This document shows positions 1-64,000 of a DNA stretch of 64,000 nucleotides, piece after piece (the first letter of the stretch is position 1; each line of letters starts with the position of its first letter). The notes under the pieces were generated by a model. That model saw nothing but the letters and a program-made list of their open reading frames with translations, did no database searches and was not told where the DNA came from. Source of the stretch: Tillus elongatus (Eukaryota; Arthropoda; Insecta; Coleoptera; Cleridae). The stretch lies in NCBI GenBank assembly GCA_964006375.1, contig OZ023269.1, positions 868,001-932,000 on the forward strand, read 5' to 3'. The position numbers and the translations under genes were made by a program.

Positions 1-1960
1 GCTCGTGCCGTCAGTAATTTTTGTTAGATACCGTGTTTCTGAGAATCTGTATTGGTATGCTTAAATGCTAGAGCCGTGCATGAGTCACCCTCCACCAGAA
101 GGCATGGGGTGTATATAGTTTAGTATTGAATTAGCACATGGCAGCTAAGATGCTTAACCTAAGTCCAATATTTGGTAAATTTGCGGTTTGTAGCCGTTTC
201 GAGTGAGCAACTCCGTCACTATTTGCTTCATGGTATATTATGAGTCCTCTAAGGGTGTTGCGTTTCCCAATCACTTATGGAATGCCTAATCATCTTGATA
301 TGGTTGATTGGTTGGTTGATTTGTTGACAAGTTGATGGAGAATTAGTTTGTGATATATCATCATCATCATCTTCGATATTGGTTGGTTCGTCGGTGGAGA
401 CTTCTTTTCTGATAATGTTGTATCACCATCTTATTTGATTTGTTCTTTTGGTTTTGGGGCCACCTGTTGACTGCAGTTTAAGTGATGATGTATTTTTAGA
501 TATTCCATTTAGTAGTTTAACAGATGTTTATACAAACTTTGCAGAGTGTCTACGTTTCCGGCTCTACCTAGCTTCGAAGTCCGATGTTTCTTTTTCGAAG
601 GTTTTAAATGAGTTGTTAATTTTTTTTTTGCTTGTGTTTTCTTGATTTTTTGCGATTATTCTTTAGCCATCATCTCCATTTCCGCTAACGTTGGTTGTCT
701 CAGACAATTAGTTTGTTGTGGTACATATCCTTGTTTTCTACAAAAAGTTGTCGACAATAAGTTCTCCACAGCAAGTTTTCTACAGCAAGGTGTCTACAAC
801 AAGTTGTCTACAACAAGTTGTCTACAACAAGTTGTCTACAACAAGTTGTCTACAACAAATTGTTTATAACAACTGGTTTACAACAAGTTATCCACAAGTT
901 GTCCACAAAAAGTTGTCCACAAAAAGTTTGCTACAAAAAGTTGTCCACAACAAGTTGTCTAAAACAAGTTGTCTACAATAAGTTGTCTACAACAAGTTGT
1001 CTACAACAAGTTGTCTACAACAAGTTGTCTACAACAAGTTGTCTACAACAAATTGTTTATAACAACTAGTTTACAACAAGTTATCCACAAGTTGTCTACA
1101 ACAAATTGTTTATAACAACTGGTTTACAACAAGTTATCCACAAGTTGTCCACAAAAAGTTGTCCACAAAAAGTTTGCTACAAAAAGTTGTCCACAACAAG
1201 TTGTCTAAAACAAGTTGTCTACAATAAGTTGTCTACAACAAGTTGCCTACACAAAGTTGTCTACAGCAAGTTGTCTAGAACAGGGTGCCCACAATAAGTT
1301 GTCCACCACAAGTTGTCTATAACAAGGATGTCTACAACGACCAACTAATTATTTGTAACAACCCACTTTAGAGAGTTAGAGGTAAATGGGTTAAAAATAA
1401 TAATGAAAAATTAATTAATCATTGTTGTCATTACATGGTGAAACCGGTCAATATTAAATAAATATGTAGAGGCTATTTCTCTGGCTTCCCAAGTGTACGT
1501 TCATATAAATCAATTGTTGAACGACTCAGTGAAATATCTAAAAATACATTAACACTTAAACTACATTCAGCCACAATTAGAGAAACAAACTAAATAAGAT
1601 GATGGTAAAATATCAGAAAAAAGTCTTCACTAACTAGCAAATCAAGCAACCGATCAACCGCATTAAGATGATGATTATAGAAAATATAAATGATTCCGAA
1701 ACACAACATCCCACAGAACTCTTAATATACGGCAAAGAAAATATTCCTGAACCTGGTCGCTTAAAATGGCCACACAGCATAATTAACAGATTTAGGATCC
1801 CAGATGAATCTGCCGTCTGCTAATCCAATAGCAGACTATCTACACTCACTGACATCTGGTGGACGCTGGCTGATGCACAGCCCTAGCATTCAATCATACC
1901 AATAAAGAACTTTAGAAACACACCATCTAACAATAATTACTGACCTCACGCGCATGCGCA
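1..1960. mobile_element. foldback element: long inverted arms around a minisatellite
   Basis: The left part of the window (1 to about 720), read on the minus strand, aligns along its length with 1345-1960 on the plus strand. Matching blocks include TCTAACAA(A/T)AATTACTGAC at the outer end, GCATACCAATA/TCATACCAATA, the CTGGTGGA..G..TGATGCAC-like block, GAATATCTAAAAATACATYA and AAATAAGATGRTG. The arms are diverged, roughly 70% alike by eye. Between them sits the 14-bp minisatellite. Long inverted arms with tandem repeats in the core are typical of foldback transposons. No transposase reading frame is visible. The outer edge of the left arm may lie beyond position 1. Confidence 0.72.
740..1345. 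repeat. 14-bp minisatellite
   Basis: A 14-bp unit, AACAAGTTGTCTAC, with point variants is repeated about 40 times. Because three units make 42 bp the array stays open in several frames and produces spurious open reading frames. There is higher-order structure: the variant block TTTATAACAACTGGTTTAC appears at about 863 and again 246 bp later, with a related block at about 1056. Nothing suggests it is translated. Confidence 0.95.
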
Positions 1961-3865
1961 CATCTATACTTTGTGTTTAAGTTACTTCAATTCGATGCAT
2001 TTTTATTTAGTTTTTGTGAGTTTTCTCTCACGCATAATATATAGTTGTTGCAACAGTTATTTAAACATCTATTTTTATAAGGTTTGCATGTTTTTGAGAG
2101 ACGGCATTGAATACACAGGCCTGGTTCGAAAGTTATGATGCAGCAGTAGTAGATTCCTCGAAATGAGATATTAAAATTAAGCCAAAGACACCAAGTCCAA
2201 GAGCCACAACTGTAAGAGATACAGGGTGTTAAAAATTTAGCTTCGATTTTTCAAGATATCTAGAAAAGTGTTTTGCGTACTGCCCTTACAATAGGTACAG
2301 ACGGGTTTTTGAAAGTGATAAAATTTAATGCAACCGAAATTTGGTTATAGCGGATAAATGATGCTGTTGCGATACTGTTTAACTCAAACTTTTTTGTCAG
2401 CGTCGGTAGAAAACTTTTAGTTAAAAAATAGTATCTCTTAGCAAACTGAACCAAATGTCTATCGACACATAGAAATCGATAGTTTTAAGCACCGCACGAA
2501 ACTAAAAATTTACTTACGTTGAGGAAATAGTTTACACTTTTTATTGCTTTTCATTGTATGATCTAGCCACTCAAATACAAACATATTATGTATGAAAGCT
2601 ATAACAGCAGGACGCCTATAAAAAACTGATAACAATTATTTATAGAAAACGGGTTTAGTATTCGGTGGAGGAGATAAATACAGGTTCACCTTATAGTTAT
2701 ACAAATAAACAATTGCCTTCCGCAACTATTTATTTTTCTATTGAGTTTATAGTTTTACAAGATCGTTTTATGGTTCTATATCATTGAATATTCGAAATGA
2801 TTGTACATCTATTTGTAAGGTTCCCTTCTTTGCAGGCAGCTTCGACGCCTGCCAACCAATTTATTATACGCGCCATTGTAAAGGCATTTTCAATCATAAT
2901 TTTACCTATTTATCATAGAATAAGTCACCTTTGATGATTTTTTCTTCGCCCACTAGGTGACGTATGGACATGTGATCTAATGAATTGCTCTAGGTAGAAA
3001 AAAGCGCAATATATGGACGTCAGATGCAAAGATGTCATATGACCTCCTCCATACTGTAGCGCTTACTATGCGTTTATGTCATATGAGATCCCCCCCCCCC
3101 CTCCCCATTCAACGGGTTAACTTATACTTATTTATTATACAACATCTTCCTCTACGAGGTTGATGTGCCTCATTACTGTCTAATGAGAATTAAAAGTATT
3201 AATTAAAAAACAATTGACTTAAGCGCCATTTACTAGTATAGCTTTCTTGAAAATAAAATATAGGAGAATACATTCTTATAATCAAAAGTTTCTGAGCGAT
3301 GCTAACAAAAAAGTGTGGGTATTTAAAAAAATTATAAGGTACCGCAACCGGCGCTCTTATCCACCAGAGCCAAGTTGATATTCAATAATTTTTTATCACT
3401 ATAAAAAACTAATTTGTACCAGTTTTCAAGACAATTCGTAAATTACTTTTCTAGGTATCAAGGAAAATTTAAATCCAGTTTCTCATTTCAACATCCTGTA
3501 TTTAATTTTAACATCCTGTATTTAATTTTGGCTTTTTGACTAAAGTACGATTCGCTAAATAGTAATAATTTGATGCCAAAAATTCTCCACTTCTCTGTGT
3601 AGCTCACCTTTGGATCATCCTGTATTCCAAGTTTAAATTAGAATACGAACTTTAATTACGGTTAATAATATATCGGGTTAATTTTAGCCCTTGTTAGTTT
3701 AACATCAAATACAGTGTCATTAATTTGTGATTTCAAAAGTTTGCAGTCGTTAGGTGAAACGATGAAGTCTACAAACTGTGAATATTTAATTAAATTAGAA
3801 TAAAAGTTAGGTACAGTAACGTGATAAACATAAAAAAAATCAAAATAAAATACAGCTTTACATAC
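1961..3865. other. agrin 3'-side intron: no gene seen
   Basis: AT-rich sequence with no supported exon. It holds a 13-base run of C at about 3092-3104 and a 20-bp tandem duplication at about 3489-3527. It also has short ACAGGGTGT-type motifs like the ends of mariner-derived repeats. The LamG continuation expected for agrin was not found here. Confidence 0.5.
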
Positions 3866-57011
<53,146 letters not shown>

Positions 57012-58300
57012 CTGGAAGAAAAATTAAATTAGTCAGAGTAATTTAAGACCGTCGTAAATTCTATAGGATTATAAAACAAAATGATTTTTCCTAATTAAAA
57101 ACAAATTTCCAAAAGTTTGCATATATTTATGTTAAAAGAATAATTCGAGTTATGTTTGTTACAGTTCTCAAGGTGAGAAACTGAAATTTGCGTTATAAGG
57201 CAACTAAATAGCTGATAAAAAATACTGACAATGTTACAACCAAAATCACATTTACTATAACAGTGTTTGCAAGGTTATTTCGTCCACAAAATTGACATTT
57301 CCGGACGAACAATTAATTAAAATTCTAGTTTTGGATAATCATTTAAAAAATCATTTCACTTACGAGAAAACCGAATTTAAACGAAATGTATGGTTTGCTG
57401 TAAACATACCTGTCTTTCATATTTATACACCGACGCATTGTTAGAAGCTTTTAAAAAACAGCATTTTCGAAAGTTTTGCCGTTTTCGATAGTACCTTTCT
57501 CACTGACCAAAATACTCATATAATTTTTGAAAATGAGGACAAGTGGGGAAAAATAAGGGGATTCGGATATTGGAATGCGTTTTTTCGCTAGACACTGGTT
57601 TACAATTATTGCATTGTGAGCTGCTTTTTCTTCCCAAATGTGTCCTCTTTTTCGTTACTTTTCTTTTCACCTCTATGATGATTTCTATGTAATATTTCTA
57701 ACTCAAGACCCTTTAATAATAATAATTTCCCCGGTGTCAGAGAAAAGCCAAAGACTGTCCTGGATTCCAATTTGTACATTCTCCAATAACAAGGATGTTT
57801 TAATGCATCGATTGCATCTTAGTTACAAGGACTTACCAAGTAATTTACCTTCGTCATATATAAATACATTTACCAGCCAATCTGCCTAACCTGCGTACCG
57901 GTTCAGGATATCAGGATGTCTTTCCAAATTCCTATTTTTTCTTGGGAGTTTTTTGGAATCATTTTGACACATACTTTCTTTATGTCCAGTCACTTATATA
58001 TATGTCCCAGCGAATCCTTATCAATATCAGCTATTTATTAAATTATTCCAGTGCTTACATATAAACATTTTAACTTGATTCTTGGAAAGAGGTTCATCAA
58101 TTAATTATCATAATGATAATCTATTTGCCAATAAAAATAAATTGCAACTTATAATATTGATGCCAACAATAAAGTGTTATAATGAGTTATTCATTAAATT
58201 TATAATAGAACAACAATTTTATATCTGCAAAGTAGGAAGCATTTGAAAAATATTGTAATATTGTAGTATCACCCACACTGTACACATATGTGCTACCCGA
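57012..58300. other. agrin intron upstream of exon a, no gene seen
   Basis: No follistatin/Kazal half or other extracellular module was recognised. The frame at 57638-57889 has no splice context. The next upstream agrin exon is expected beyond the window. Confidence 0.45.
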
Positions 58301-58329
58301 AAAAGAAAATAACACAATATAAAGCTACA

Positions 58330-58570
58330 CATGTCTTATCATTTTCAAATTCTTTATTGTTCCACCTTTTTTATGCATCCTTTTTTCCCCCTCCCCCACA
58401 TCCTTCCTTATTTTTCTTTCTTCTCTTTGCTGACATTTTTTCTATATAACTTCTTTACCGATCGCCCTTACTCAGTGTTCCTCATTTTCTCTCTCTCTCT
58501 CTCTCTCATTCTCCCTATATTCCTTCATCCTCTCTATCCTATCACCAGCTATTTGATCCTCCAGCCTGAA
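58330..58570. repeat. pyrimidine-rich low-complexity tract
   Basis: CT-rich sequence with a (CT)n core at about 58489-58507. It gives a false Phe/Ser/Leu-rich frame. Confidence 0.8.
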
Positions 58571-58589
58571 ATTTAATTCTCTAAAACTC

Positions 58590-60440
58590 AAAACTATGAT
58601 CTATTAGAGTGGCAAGCACCGTTGACAACCCTTTGCTAGGACTCAACGTTAGATAGAGGCGATAAGGTAGCAGTCAGGTTTCTGACTGTGTCCCAACAAC
58701 ATATGCGGAATTAAAATAAGTACTTTCAGTGTATGCGAGTTAGAAATTAGTTTGCTACGACTTAGCCTTTTTAAAAGGGGTGTGCTCAGGTAGATTGCTT
58801 TAGTCAGGCATTAACTGACATTACTTTAGAGCCTCGTGGTGCGAATGCTCTGGAATATATTCTGTGACCTATTTCAACAATGCTTCACAGCCTAACAAGT
58901 TGTCGCGTCGCTCGTGTCAGTTTTGCCATCGCAGGCTCCTACATGCCGTCTCATCGCCGACGTCTCGCTCCGGGATTGGAGCACTCGCAGTGGATAATAG
59001 CGCGAAGCGCCCTATCTCGTTTTGTGGCGATTCTAGGCTTTCAGAGCAGCTTCCACGTACACAAAATACAACAAGAAGGAATCTGTGGGAAGAAAACTAG
59101 CGAGCGAAAACAACTACTTAATTTACACTCCCCTGGTTAATACCACGGCGGGCGTTGAATCACATCACTGATGTGTAGTAGATAGTAGATGTACAGTAGG
59201 TCCTAGTTCGTGCTCATTTGAAAGTTTTTTAATTCAAAAGACGCGATCTCCTCTTTAGCCAACTTTTCTACGAAAATTTGCTTAAAGCCGTGCGCAAAAT
59301 GGCCGCTGTAGCACACTTTAAAGTTTTAAATCGTCATCTAAAACTTCAAATTTCAAGTACCTTTTAGTTTTGAACTAGAAGCTATTTATAGTTGATAGTG
59401 ATGTGTTAGTTTGCTGGAAAATTATTTCATTTATAATTATATTAGCGGGGTAATTTCTAGTTTTTTGTGTGAAACTTAAAAGACCCCCGGTCGAATTTTC
59501 TAAATTGCTGTTGGAGGAATTCAGTGGATAAGAAAGAGTATAATTTAATACACCTACAAGTGGTGGAATCTAAAGAGATCCCTCGTATAGCAGGATTTCA
59601 ATCAACTACGGAATCAGTGTCTTTGAGCTCAGAATTTTGGAAAAATTATTTGCGTAGCTATTCCTTTAAAATAAATCCACAACTTTATTTGTGCTGCGGT
59701 ACAAAAGCTCAAGTTTACTTAATTCACCTATAAGCTGTGTAATCTAAGCGATCCCTCGTATACTAGGATTTTAATCAACTGGGGAATCAGTGTCTTTGAG
59801 TTCAACGTTTTAAAGTAATGATTTGCGTAGCTAATGCTTTAAAATAAGTCTACATATTTATTTGTGCTACGTTATAGAAAATTAGAGGCTGCTTCAATTG
59901 TGTACACTTGGATTTTAACTAGCACCTCGTAGAAATTTTAAATCTGCAAACTTAATTAATTTCAAATGCACTTTACTTCCCCCTTGGATTATATTTGCAC
60001 TTTCATCATGGGTCTGCAACAGTATACAAGTTTTATCCATAAAAGCATTATGAAACTTTTATACCTCATCTCACTTTCGAGCCGAGAGGAAACTGATTAC
60101 CGAAAACCATCTTTTCTCGCAATCATCTTATCTGAGTCAATAAAGAAGCCATTCCTGCGAAAACAGAACCATCCAGACGGCCTTTTAATGCAAAATATAT
60201 CGTTATTGTCCGTATTATAACCGAAATGGATATAAAATTAAATATACTTGATACTTTTTGTTTTCTAAAATATGTCAGAGCTAAAATGTGACGCAATAGC
60301 ATGTCCAAGTAGATTATTAATAAACTTATTAGCTACACTTTGTAGGATCCAAATTACCACGATATTTGTTTTTGACCTAATGATTATTTCTCCAACAAAG
60401 TTGGCTTCATCAGACGATAGATCGAACTAAACTGAACTAA
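58590..60440. other. unidentified repeat-like sequence
   Basis: A GC-richer block at about 58850-59100 stands out from the surroundings. The segment 59205-59260 (GTGCTCATTTGAAAG...CGATCTCCTC) resembles 28650-28700. Two diverged copies of a segment of about 170 bp lie at 59570-59720 and 59740-59880 (ATCCCTCGTATA-CAGGATTT, GAATCAGTGTCTTTGAG, TTTGCGTAGCTA). No gene is assigned. Confidence 0.4.
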
Positions 60441-60447
60441 ACCATCT

Positions 60448-60551
<104 letters not shown>

Positions 60552-61529
60552 CTAATCATGCCATAAATTACACATAATTTTGAATGAGGATTGCTTCTTA
60601 CGACAATGCATAGATATAAAAAAAATCGTGCAAATTCACTGCAGAGTTTTGTGGTCAATGAACAAAATGTCCGAAGACAATTCCTGCCACACACGCGCGC
60701 CAGCGCACACACATACACACAGCACACACACATTTTGCTTAAAATATACACGAATATAGTGTATTCAGTCACATATATGACTAAATAATGATGTATAATA
60801 CTATCAAAATCGATGTTTGTCTCAGCTGTAAACCACATTTGGCATAATATATTAGTAGATTGTCTTCTATAGCACGTGCTTTAGATTAGGTTTACACACC
60901 ATAGCCAACGATGTACCATCTGTACAGACTTCATTTCTGCAATTCAAGCGTTTTAAAAAATATACTCAAAAAATACAATCACTCATAATTTTGAGAGACC
61001 AGATAAACAGGCAAAGCAAAAGACGTAATTTTATCTTAGTTGCATCCCACCTTGGCATATTCGGAAATAAAGTATTAGGTGAGTCAGGCGACTCTAATAT
61101 ACGCCCACGAGTAGAGGTTCATTTGAAAATAGTATTTTATTTACAAACAGTGGATCTGCATTTCGTTTCTTTCAGAAATAATGGCAAAATTGTAGTCTAG
61201 CTGAAAAATTTGCTGGAAACAAATTTTGTACGAGTGTAAAATAATATAGATATTTTGTAATAAATATTCTGCAAACTGATGATCTACCTACAGTATCAGC
61301 TGCAGTTAATTTTCTTGAAATAATTACTGGATTATCTACTACACGAACCAAAATATCGCCTTCTTGTTCAGGAGCTGTAGTTTTTGGCGACTTAAAATAT
61401 CTCGTTTTGGAAGAACATAATTTTATAATAGTTACAGCATAGAAACTAATAAACTTCTGCTTATCTAAGAAATTCAAATGCTTCGAAACTGTCTAAGGTC
61501 CTTCCAGTTTTCAAGAAGGAGGATTCGGA

Positions 61530-63320
61530 GAAATCTACAGACTAATTTCTATAATTACATTTTTTGCCAAAATATTTGAAGTTATGTTATGTAACCAAAT
61601 AAATTTATATCTAGAGAATAACAACTTACTCTCACACTTACAATTTGGTTTAAGAAAAAATCGATCTACACCGCTAGCAGTCAATAGCCTGGTGGATGAT
61701 AATTGTATGACTTTCGAGAGGGGTAAGTATACTTATACACAGTCTCTGGATATGTTCAAAATATTCGACTGTGTATCTCATGATATTTTAATTAAAAAGC
61801 TAAAGCTCTATATGGTTTCAATAACAACAATCTCACTTTTTAAAATCATACCTGGGAGACGGATCATAGTTTGTAGCGAAAAATTACCCGCATTGGATAT
61901 GACATACGGTGTACCACAAAGTTCGGTCTTTGGGCCTAATTTATTTTTGATATACATGAACACTTGGTTATTTTTATTTGTTTGCTGATGATATGACTTT
62001 AATTTTCTCAGAACCAAACATCGATAGAGTACTCTTTACCATTATTAGAATTAAAGACATTTTTAGGGATTAGTTTTCAGCTAATCAACTTAGTTTAAAC
62101 AGCTTAAAATATACATAATTACTGTTTTAGTTAAATCACCACCTCTTCAATAGTGTTAACACTTAGCCTCTGAAGATCTTTGGAGTTATGGTCGACAGCA
62201 AGCTAATTTGGGATGCGCATTGCATCTGTACATGCCAAGGGGTATTCAATGGCAAGTTTATCCTGTAAAATATTTCGGCCCAAGTCCCTACTGCATACTA
62301 TGGATGTATACATAATATATTGATGTATGCCGTTTCAGTATGGGGACATCACCACATTCTGAGTTAGTTTTAACAACCTAACAAAATACAGTTCGAATAC
62401 CAGGCAGTTAAGGTATAGAGCTGACTGTAGTAGCCACTTCAAAAGCTTCCAGATACCTAACACTATCTAGTGTATATATTTTACTATGTCTTTTAATGCT
62501 AAGTAGTACGAATCAAAGTTACATTTTACCATGTTTTTTAATGCTAAGTACTACGAATCGAAGTTCACTAGGTACAGTAGCATTCACAGTCATCTTACAC
62601 TCGGTAAAGATAACTTCGCAGTTGATTTAGCACGTGCAAATAGAACAAAGAACGGAACCAATCACTTTGGAATAAAATTTTATGGGAAGCTTCCTCATAA
62701 CATAAGAAATTTAGATTAAGGCAAATTTTAGTCTGCCATTAAACACATTTGGATAGGTAATGCTTGTTACTAATTTCATGAATAGTTTCTTTATGATGGA
62801 ATTTAAAAGTTCTCACTTCATTCATTGCTATTGCCTTTACTTAATGAAACCATTCCATATTAAATACATACGTGGAGGCTATTTAGTTTGTTCTCTACCA
62901 ATCAACGAAACGGATTAGACGGAAGAGAATAAACATTTGTGAAGCCAGAAAAATAGTTTATACGTCTATATTTAAACGTTCCCCCGCCATGCTATTTTTT
63001 TTGTGCCTTCGGTTTTTGTGAATATTGTTGTTGGCTTGTTCTGATTTATCCTGTGTTTTTATGTCTAAACATTTCTATGCAATCTGGTGTTCCTGTACAT
63101 TTATTGATTAAACTTTTTATTTGTGTTTTGATTCATGCTGCTGTTTTGTATGCATATGTATGTATATTTGTGTGTCTGAACTTTATTTGTTTTTTTGTTG
63201 TTGTTCTTATTTTGATGTAGATTTTGTTTGTATGCATACTATATCTTTGACCTGTGTGATATACCACTGTGTAAAAACACCAATTAACTATTATTATTAT
63301 TATTATTGTAATTACCGAAA
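61530..63320 (+). mobile_element. LINE, RT domain to 3' end
   Basis: 61584-61985: QINLYLENNNLLSHLQFGLR, then MFKIFDCVSHDILIKKLKLY and YGVPQSSVFGPNLFLIYMNT. One frame slip then gives FADDMTLIFSEPN at about 61983, the catalytic FADD box. Next is FSANQLSLN. Near 62200 comes GVMVDSKLIWDAHC-type thumb, and at 62531-62719 the C-terminal block KFTRYSSIHSHLTLG...GIKFYGKLPHNIRNLD. The 3' untranslated region ends in a (TTA)n tail at 63288-63306. The 5' half is missing. Stops and shifts indicate an inactive copy. Confidence 0.87.
63288..63306. repeat. (TTA)n tail of LINE
   Basis: A short TTA/ATT repeat closes the LINE, a common 3' tail form for non-LTR elements priming on the target. Confidence 0.85.
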
Positions 63321-63829
63321 CTAAGTAAGTAAAACAAAAAATATACAGTGTGTTACATCTCTTGTAAGCTCCTCAATACTGGCGAGTTAATCTACATAAG
63401 AGAAAATTTGAGAGTGTTCGTAAGAGGCAGAGACAGGGGGTGAAAACGGTACTAAGTGTCGGCCTGGTGCGGAGTCTTAATCTTTAAATTGATTACCATT
63501 TCTATTTCAATTTACGTCACTGTGAAAACGAATAATGCTCTCGACGTACAGAAATCCTTGGGCTGATTCTTAAATTACGGAATTAAGTGGGTGCTATAGA
63601 CTATGTTGGTGTTATTTTTCAGATGCTGAAGTGCTGCTCTGAATTGCAATCATTTATTCTTGCTCTCTGTGAATACATAAATGAGCGGCCCTGAAATAAA
63701 ACAACATCAAATAAACTATTAACTGCAAGTTGACACTTGCCTATTTGAGTTGAAGCTAAAGGAGACTTTTTAATGAATTTTACGGCGAAAAAACATTTAC
63801 TTGTAAAGACCTAGGCTAGCAAACAGTCT

Positions 63830-63870
63830 TGATGCAGCACCTGCGTTATGGTAGCGAATTTTCATAAAAA
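63830..63870 (+). repeat. dispersed repeat start, copy 3
   Basis: GCAGCACCTGCGTTATGGTAG then CGAATTTTCAT matches 29605 and 51806. Confidence 0.6.
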
Positions 63871-64000
63871 AATTGAAAGACATATATGTCTTACGCTAAT
63901 CATCATCGAGTGCTTGTTTCCAATAAAGCAAGAGATTTTAGCATGTGAATTTGTTATTTCTACTTATTCTATATCTACTTAATAGAAGTTAAAAAATACA

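Noticed and set aside
642..1297. Open frames of 60-90 codons rich in Ser-Thr-Cys-Leu-Gln-Val-Tyr-Asn-Lys
   Set aside because: They are translations of the 14-bp minisatellite in different frames and carry no sign of coding constraint.
2260..2454. Minus-strand frame as the missing LamG1 exon of agrin
   Set aside because: It has no laminin-G wording, no cysteine in the expected place and no matching phase-2 acceptor.
3335..3375. tRNA-like stretch (minus strand GGTGGATAAGAGCGCCGG)
   Set aside because: An A-box-like segment only; no B box, no cloverleaf and no acceptor stem.
58864..59140. Two overlapping plus-strand frames in a GC-richer block as a small gene
   Set aside because: No recognisable domain, both frames equally open, and no start context or partner exon; more likely repeat-derived.
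61172..61477. Minus-strand frame (APEQEGDILVRVVDN) as an upstream agrin exon
   Set aside because: No cysteine-rich module and no convincing splice borders; the plus strand is equally open, so coding strand cannot be decided.

Overview
The window is AT-rich animal nuclear DNA and most likely comes from an insect. Short exons with GT-AG borders sit in 3-8 kb introns packed with decayed transposable elements (mariner/Tc1, piggyBac, pogo-like, several non-LTR retrotransposon lineages, a tRNA-headed SINE) and long (TA)n tracts. I cannot fix the order from sequence alone; a beetle or hemipteran-like genome is plausible but unproven.

The only host gene I can support is a large minus-strand gene, agrin, a heparan-sulfate proteoglycan of basement membranes and synapses. 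Twelve consecutive coding exons were found by reading splice sites and phases: 57011-56911, 51479-51362, 44708-44469, 38905-38579, 33424-33272, 27930-27667, 24794-24648, 19066-18936, 10943-10835, 10772-10521, 7662-7483 and 4424-3866. All eleven junctions agree in phase and give 859 complete codons. Domain order is follistatin/Kazal x3, a small lustrin-like cysteine-rich module, a W-x-GCC-x-DG segment leading into two laminin-EGF repeats, a further follistatin/Kazal, an acidic/proline-containing linker where vertebrate agrin has its SEA region, an EB-like cysteine module, an EGF repeat and most of the first laminin-G domain. The 5' end (signal peptide, earlier Kazal repeats) and the 3' end (rest of LamG1, later EGF/LamG) lie outside the window.

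Layout of non-host DNA from left to right: a foldback element with long inverted arms around a 14-bp minisatellite (1-1960); a mariner fragment (5.6-5.95 kb); a pogo-like element (8.16-9.68 kb); a 3.2-kb DNA transposon of unfamiliar type with TA target duplication (11.84-15.08 kb), flanked on both sides by hammerhead-ribozyme motifs (11.68-11.74 and 15.18-15.25 kb); a mariner-type element with long inverted ends carrying a nested LINE (15.26-18.35 kb); a piggyBac element (21.65-24.07 kb); a sense-oriented 28S rRNA fragment (about 25.77-26.48 kb); an RNase H-bearing LINE (31.0-32.2 kb); a LINE fragment (34.5-35.3 kb); a mariner with two frameshifts (36.5-38.0 kb); mariner relics (41.3-42.5 kb); a long LINE copy (45.24-48.04 kb); a head-to-head SINE pair around and inside a second LINE (49.0-50.57 kb); another LINE copy joined to a second piggyBac (52.5-54.7 kb); a tandem array whose units carry a primer-binding-site-like motif (55.4-56.6 kb); and a LINE with its 3' end (61.6-63.3 kb). 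None of the transposase or reverse-transcriptase genes is intact.
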